Origin: JALYGY01 sp963800975
Lineage (GTDB): Bacteria > Actinomycetota > Rubrobacteria > Rubrobacterales > Rubrobacteraceae
Assembly (NCBI GenBank): GCA_963800975.1
Contig: CAWDDB010000013.1
Span: forward strand, 310,001-374,000
Reading direction: 5' to 3'
Length of the DNA stretch: 64,000 nucleotides
Of the stretch, positions 61,869 through 64,000 are shown piece by piece (the first letter of the stretch is position 1; each line of letters starts with the position of its first letter). The translations under genes were made by a program, and so were the position numbers. The notes beneath the pieces are model-generated. The model saw nothing but the letters and a program-made list of their open reading frames with translations, made no database searches and was not told the DNA's origin.

Positions 61869-62939
61869 CTAGCCGGAGCGGGTCTCGAGCCAGCTCGTGA
61901 CCTTGGGCCAGAGGCCCTTCTTGGCGCCACGTCCGGTCATGAGGCCGACGTGGCCGGCGTCGAGGACGAAGAACTCCCTGTCGTTGCTGCTCACGAGATC
62001 CATGGTGGCCTCGGCCTGTGGCAGGGTGCAGATGTGGTCCTTCTTTCCCGCGATGTTCAGCAGCGGGACCTTTATATTGGAGAGGTCCACGCGGAGGCCG
62101 CGCAGGTATATTTCGCCCTTTACCAGCTTGTTTTGCTGGTAGAACTCGATTATCCACTGCCGGAAGGCCGCGCCGGGGAAGGGCGGGCCGTCGTTGACCC
62201 ACTTGTTCATCGCGAGCCAGGTCTCCATCGGCTTCTCGTCGAAGATGCGCTCCCACATGCTGACGTAGGTGCCGACGTAGTTGGTTACGGGCTTGAGCAT
62301 CCTGTTACCCGTGTCGATCATCTCGCCCGGGATGTTGCCGAACGAGTCCGCGAGAAGCCCTGGGCTCAGGTACTTGCTGTCGGTGAAGATTTTGTAGAGT
62401 CCTATCTCCTCGCGCGGGAACGAGACCGGGGTGGTGAGAAGGACGAGGTTCTTGAGGTGCTCGGGGAAGAGGGCGGCGTACATGGCGCTCATCGTGCCGC
62501 CCATGCAGTAGCCGAAGAGCGTGAACTCCTCTGAGCCCGAGATCCTCATTACCTTCTTGGCAGCCCGAGGCAGGTAATCCAGGACGTAGTGCTCGAAGGA
62601 GAGGTCCTTGTCCTCGTCGCCCGGGATGCCCCAGTCGAGCATGTACACGTCGAAGCCCTCGCCCACGAGGTACTCGATCAGGCTGTTGCCCGGGATGAGA
62701 TCGAGCACGTACGGGCGGTTTATCAGGGCGTAGACGATAAGGATGGGCACGGGATACTTTTTGGGCTTCTCTGGCTCGTAGCGGTAGAGCCTGGCCTTGT
62801 TCTTGGTCCACACGGTCGCCTTGGGCGTCTGGCCGGTGTCGGCCTGGGCGCCCTCGACGACGATCCTCAAGCCCCTGTTGTACTTCTCGAGGAAATTCTC
62901 GAGCTCCGAGGGCGCGACGCTAGTCTGCTGATCCGTCAC
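61869..62939 (-). CDS. phaC: PHA synthase, class III type (PhaC subunit)
   Basis: 356 residues, ATG start overlapping phaE. The alpha/beta-hydrolase core has PILIVYALINRPYVLDLIPGNSLIEYLVGEGFDVYMLDWG, lipase-like box GYCMGGT with catalytic Cys145, Asp301 in GKKDHI and His330 in DAGHVGLMTG. Length and the ALINRPYVLDL segment are those of class III (or IV) PhaC, which needs a PhaE (or PhaR) partner for activity. PhaE is encoded just upstream in the same operon. Unlike the 643-residue synthase it lacks the long N-terminus. Confidence 0.93.
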   Translation of the reverse strand: MTDQQTSVAPSELENFLEKYNRGLRIVVEGAQADTGQTPKATVWTKNKARLYRYEPEKPKKYPVPILIVYALINRPYVLDLIPGNSLIEYLVGEGFDVYMLDWGIPGDEDKDLSFEHYVLDYLPRAAKKVMRISGSEEFTLFGYCMGGTMSAMYAALFPEHLKNLVLLTTPVSFPREEIGLYKIFTDSKYLSPGLLADSFGNIPGEMIDTGNRMLKPVTNYVGTYVSMWERIFDEKPMETWLAMNKWVNDGPPFPGAAFRQWIIEFYQQNKLVKGEIYLRGLRVDLSNIKVPLLNIAGKKDHICTLPQAEATMDLVSSNDREFFVLDAGHVGLMTGRGAKKGLWPKVTSWLETRSG

Positions 62940-63844
62940 CTGGACCCTCCTATTCTGCGCACGTCGTCGACCGTGATCTGGCCCCCCGACCCCGTGCCCT
63001 CGACCTTGGCGAGGTCCACCCCGAGCTCGCGCGCCTTGCGCCTGGCCGCGTCGGTGGCCTCGGGGGCGCCGTTCTGGGCTGGCCCGCTCTCCAGGGCTAC
63101 GAGGAGCCGGTCGAGCTTGCCCTCGACCCTGTCGAGGCGCTCGTCGACCTCGCCCACCTCCTCGGCTGTGGCCGGTTTGGCGTAGCCGTACTCGAACTCC
63201 TCGAAGGCCTCCTCCAGCCTATCCACCTTGTCCTCGAGCGCGACGACGAGGCCCGCGACCCGCGTTATGTCGGAGCGGACCGGGAGCTGCAGGCTCTTCA
63301 GGTACTCCTCGGAGCGGCGCGCGAACAGCTTGTAGAAGCTCGCGTAGCTCTGCATCCAGTGGCTGGCGCGCTCGAGGAACTCCTCCCGCTCTATGACGTC
63401 CTGGAGGAAGTCCGAGAAGGGACCGCTGGTCGCGGTGTACCACTGCACGGCGAACTCCAGCGGGTCCCTGGGGAATGTCCCCGAGCTCATCAGGTTGGTC
63501 CGCGCCTGTTCCAGCATCTCGAAGTAGCGCGGGGTTATGCTGACCATCTCGCCCCCGAGCTCCGCGGACTTCTCCCAGCTCTCGACCGTCGCGTCGAACC
63601 ACCGGCGCCAGAGTTCGCTCGGATCCGGCCCTCCGGACCCCTCGACGCCGTTGGCCGCCGGCAGACCCATCATCTGGCGTCGAACGCCTTCGGCTCCTTC
63701 GTACCACTGCCTGTAAAAGGCGGAAGGGTCCGCGTAGCCCCCGCCCTGTAGCATGTCGGTCCACGCCTTCGTACCGGCCTCGAACCACCGAGTCCAGAGC
63801 ACCGTCGGGTCCGCGCCGGCCCCGGCCCGCCTCTCTTCCGTCAA
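62936..63844 (-). CDS. phaE: PHA synthase subunit PhaE with C-terminal E3-binding-like domain
   Basis: 302 residues from TTG 63844 (SD AGGAGG eight bases upstream); an in-frame GTG at 63853 sits too close to the SD. Residues 1-235 are a helical PhaE-type domain (DPTVLWTRWFEAGTKAWTDML, DPSELWRRWFDATVESW, ARTNLMSSGTFPRDPLEFAVQWYTAT, MQSYASFYKLFARRSEEYLK) with a coiled coil at about 205-245. Residues 263-297 read AARRKARELGVDLAKVEGTG, then SGGQITVDDVRR, which closely follows the peripheral subunit-binding domain of 2-oxoacid dehydrogenase E2 proteins. The stop overlaps the phaC start by four bases. Confidence 0.86.
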   Translation of the reverse strand: MTEERRAGAGADPTVLWTRWFEAGTKAWTDMLQGGGYADPSAFYRQWYEGAEGVRRQMMGLPAANGVEGSGGPDPSELWRRWFDATVESWEKSAELGGEMVSITPRYFEMLEQARTNLMSSGTFPRDPLEFAVQWYTATSGPFSDFLQDVIEREEFLERASHWMQSYASFYKLFARRSEEYLKSLQLPVRSDITRVAGLVVALEDKVDRLEEAFEEFEYGYAKPATAEEVGEVDERLDRVEGKLDRLLVALESGPAQNGAPEATDAARRKARELGVDLAKVEGTGSGGQITVDDVRRIGGSR

Positions 63845-63941
63845 GCCCCACACCTCCTGGTCAATTTAACTGTTCCAACCGCTCGTTCGTGCCGTCCGAG
63901 CGGCAACTCGCCCAGCTCCGACGGTAGCGTATCTCGCACGG

Positions 63942-63983
63942 ATTATATCGGAAAAGGGAAGGTATGTGTTGTGCACACATACC
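63942..63983 (-). promoter_or_regulatory. phaE promoter with operator dyad
   Basis: TATAAT on the minus strand (63942-63947) is a consensus -10, about 100 bases upstream of the phaE start. The dyad GGTATGTGT-N5-ACACATACC (63961-63983) covers the -35 region, where the hexamer itself is poor. A protein bound there would block RNA polymerase. The operon leader extends about 95 bases. Confidence 0.6.
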
Positions 63984-64000
63984 GGCACGTTGCCCGGGTT

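Overview
The window looks like chromosomal DNA from a high-GC actinobacterium, most likely Rubrobacter or a close relative. The clues are the strong G/C third-position bias, frequent GTG and TTG starts behind strong Shine-Dalgarno (SD) sequences, an EspR-like regulator, many acyl-CoA dehydrogenases, and both a class I-type and a class III-type polyhydroxyalkanoate (PHA) synthase. The genus call is inference from gene content; no rRNA, tRNA, CRISPR array, insertion sequence or prophage was seen.

Layout. 1-9.1 kb: the 3' end of a sulfite-oxidase-like molybdoenzyme, endonuclease V, a peptide-type ABC importer (binding protein frameshifted, two permeases, no ATPases), a sortase, a methyltransferase, a zinc-ribbon protein and two regulators. 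9.1-16 kb: acid catabolism (acyl-CoA dehydrogenase, a frameshifted DapA-family aldolase, an LhgO-type oxidase, an FAH-family hydrolase, an atypical SDR) and a BCCT transporter. 16-21.2 kb: a pentose-type locus with a decayed binding protein, two sugar permeases, a xylose-isomerase-like protein and a frameshifted xylulokinase. 21.2-31.8 kb: a two-component pair, a SnoaL/cupin/RidA operon, two paralogous membrane proteins, an MFS carrier, an O-mannosyltransferase-family protein, a GH15-like exported protein and a MOSC protein. 31.9-37.7 kb: hyuB, hyuA, an MHS-type transporter and a DUF1445 protein, possibly an oxoproline or D-glutamate route. 38-44.8 kb: an orphan response regulator, then a CoA-transferase, a cupin and a glutaryl-CoA-dehydrogenase-like enzyme, a membrane protein and an MFS carrier.

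44.8-64 kb is a PHA (storage polyester) region. It holds two FabG/PhaB-type reductases, a PadR regulator of the PhaQ type, two small phasin-like proteins, a PhaA thiolase, an alpha/beta hydrolase, a class I-type PhaC and, 5.7 kb further on, a class III-type PhaC with its PhaE partner. Thiolase, reductase and synthase would supply and polymerise 3-hydroxyacyl-CoA; the phasin-like proteins would coat granules. AT-rich dyads built on TATGT/ACATA or CACATAAATG lie in or beside the predicted promoters of phaQ, both reductases, phaE, a GNAT gene and a previously uncalled 59-residue gene, so a common regulon is likely. The PhaE subunit ends in a segment resembling the E3-binding domain of 2-oxoacid dehydrogenase complexes. 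A two-component pair translationally coupled to a luciferase-like oxidoreductase and several small or membrane proteins lie among these genes.

Three otherwise intact genes each carry one single-base frameshift, which fits either recent decay or consensus errors in the assembly. Residue positions are counted from the starts given here.
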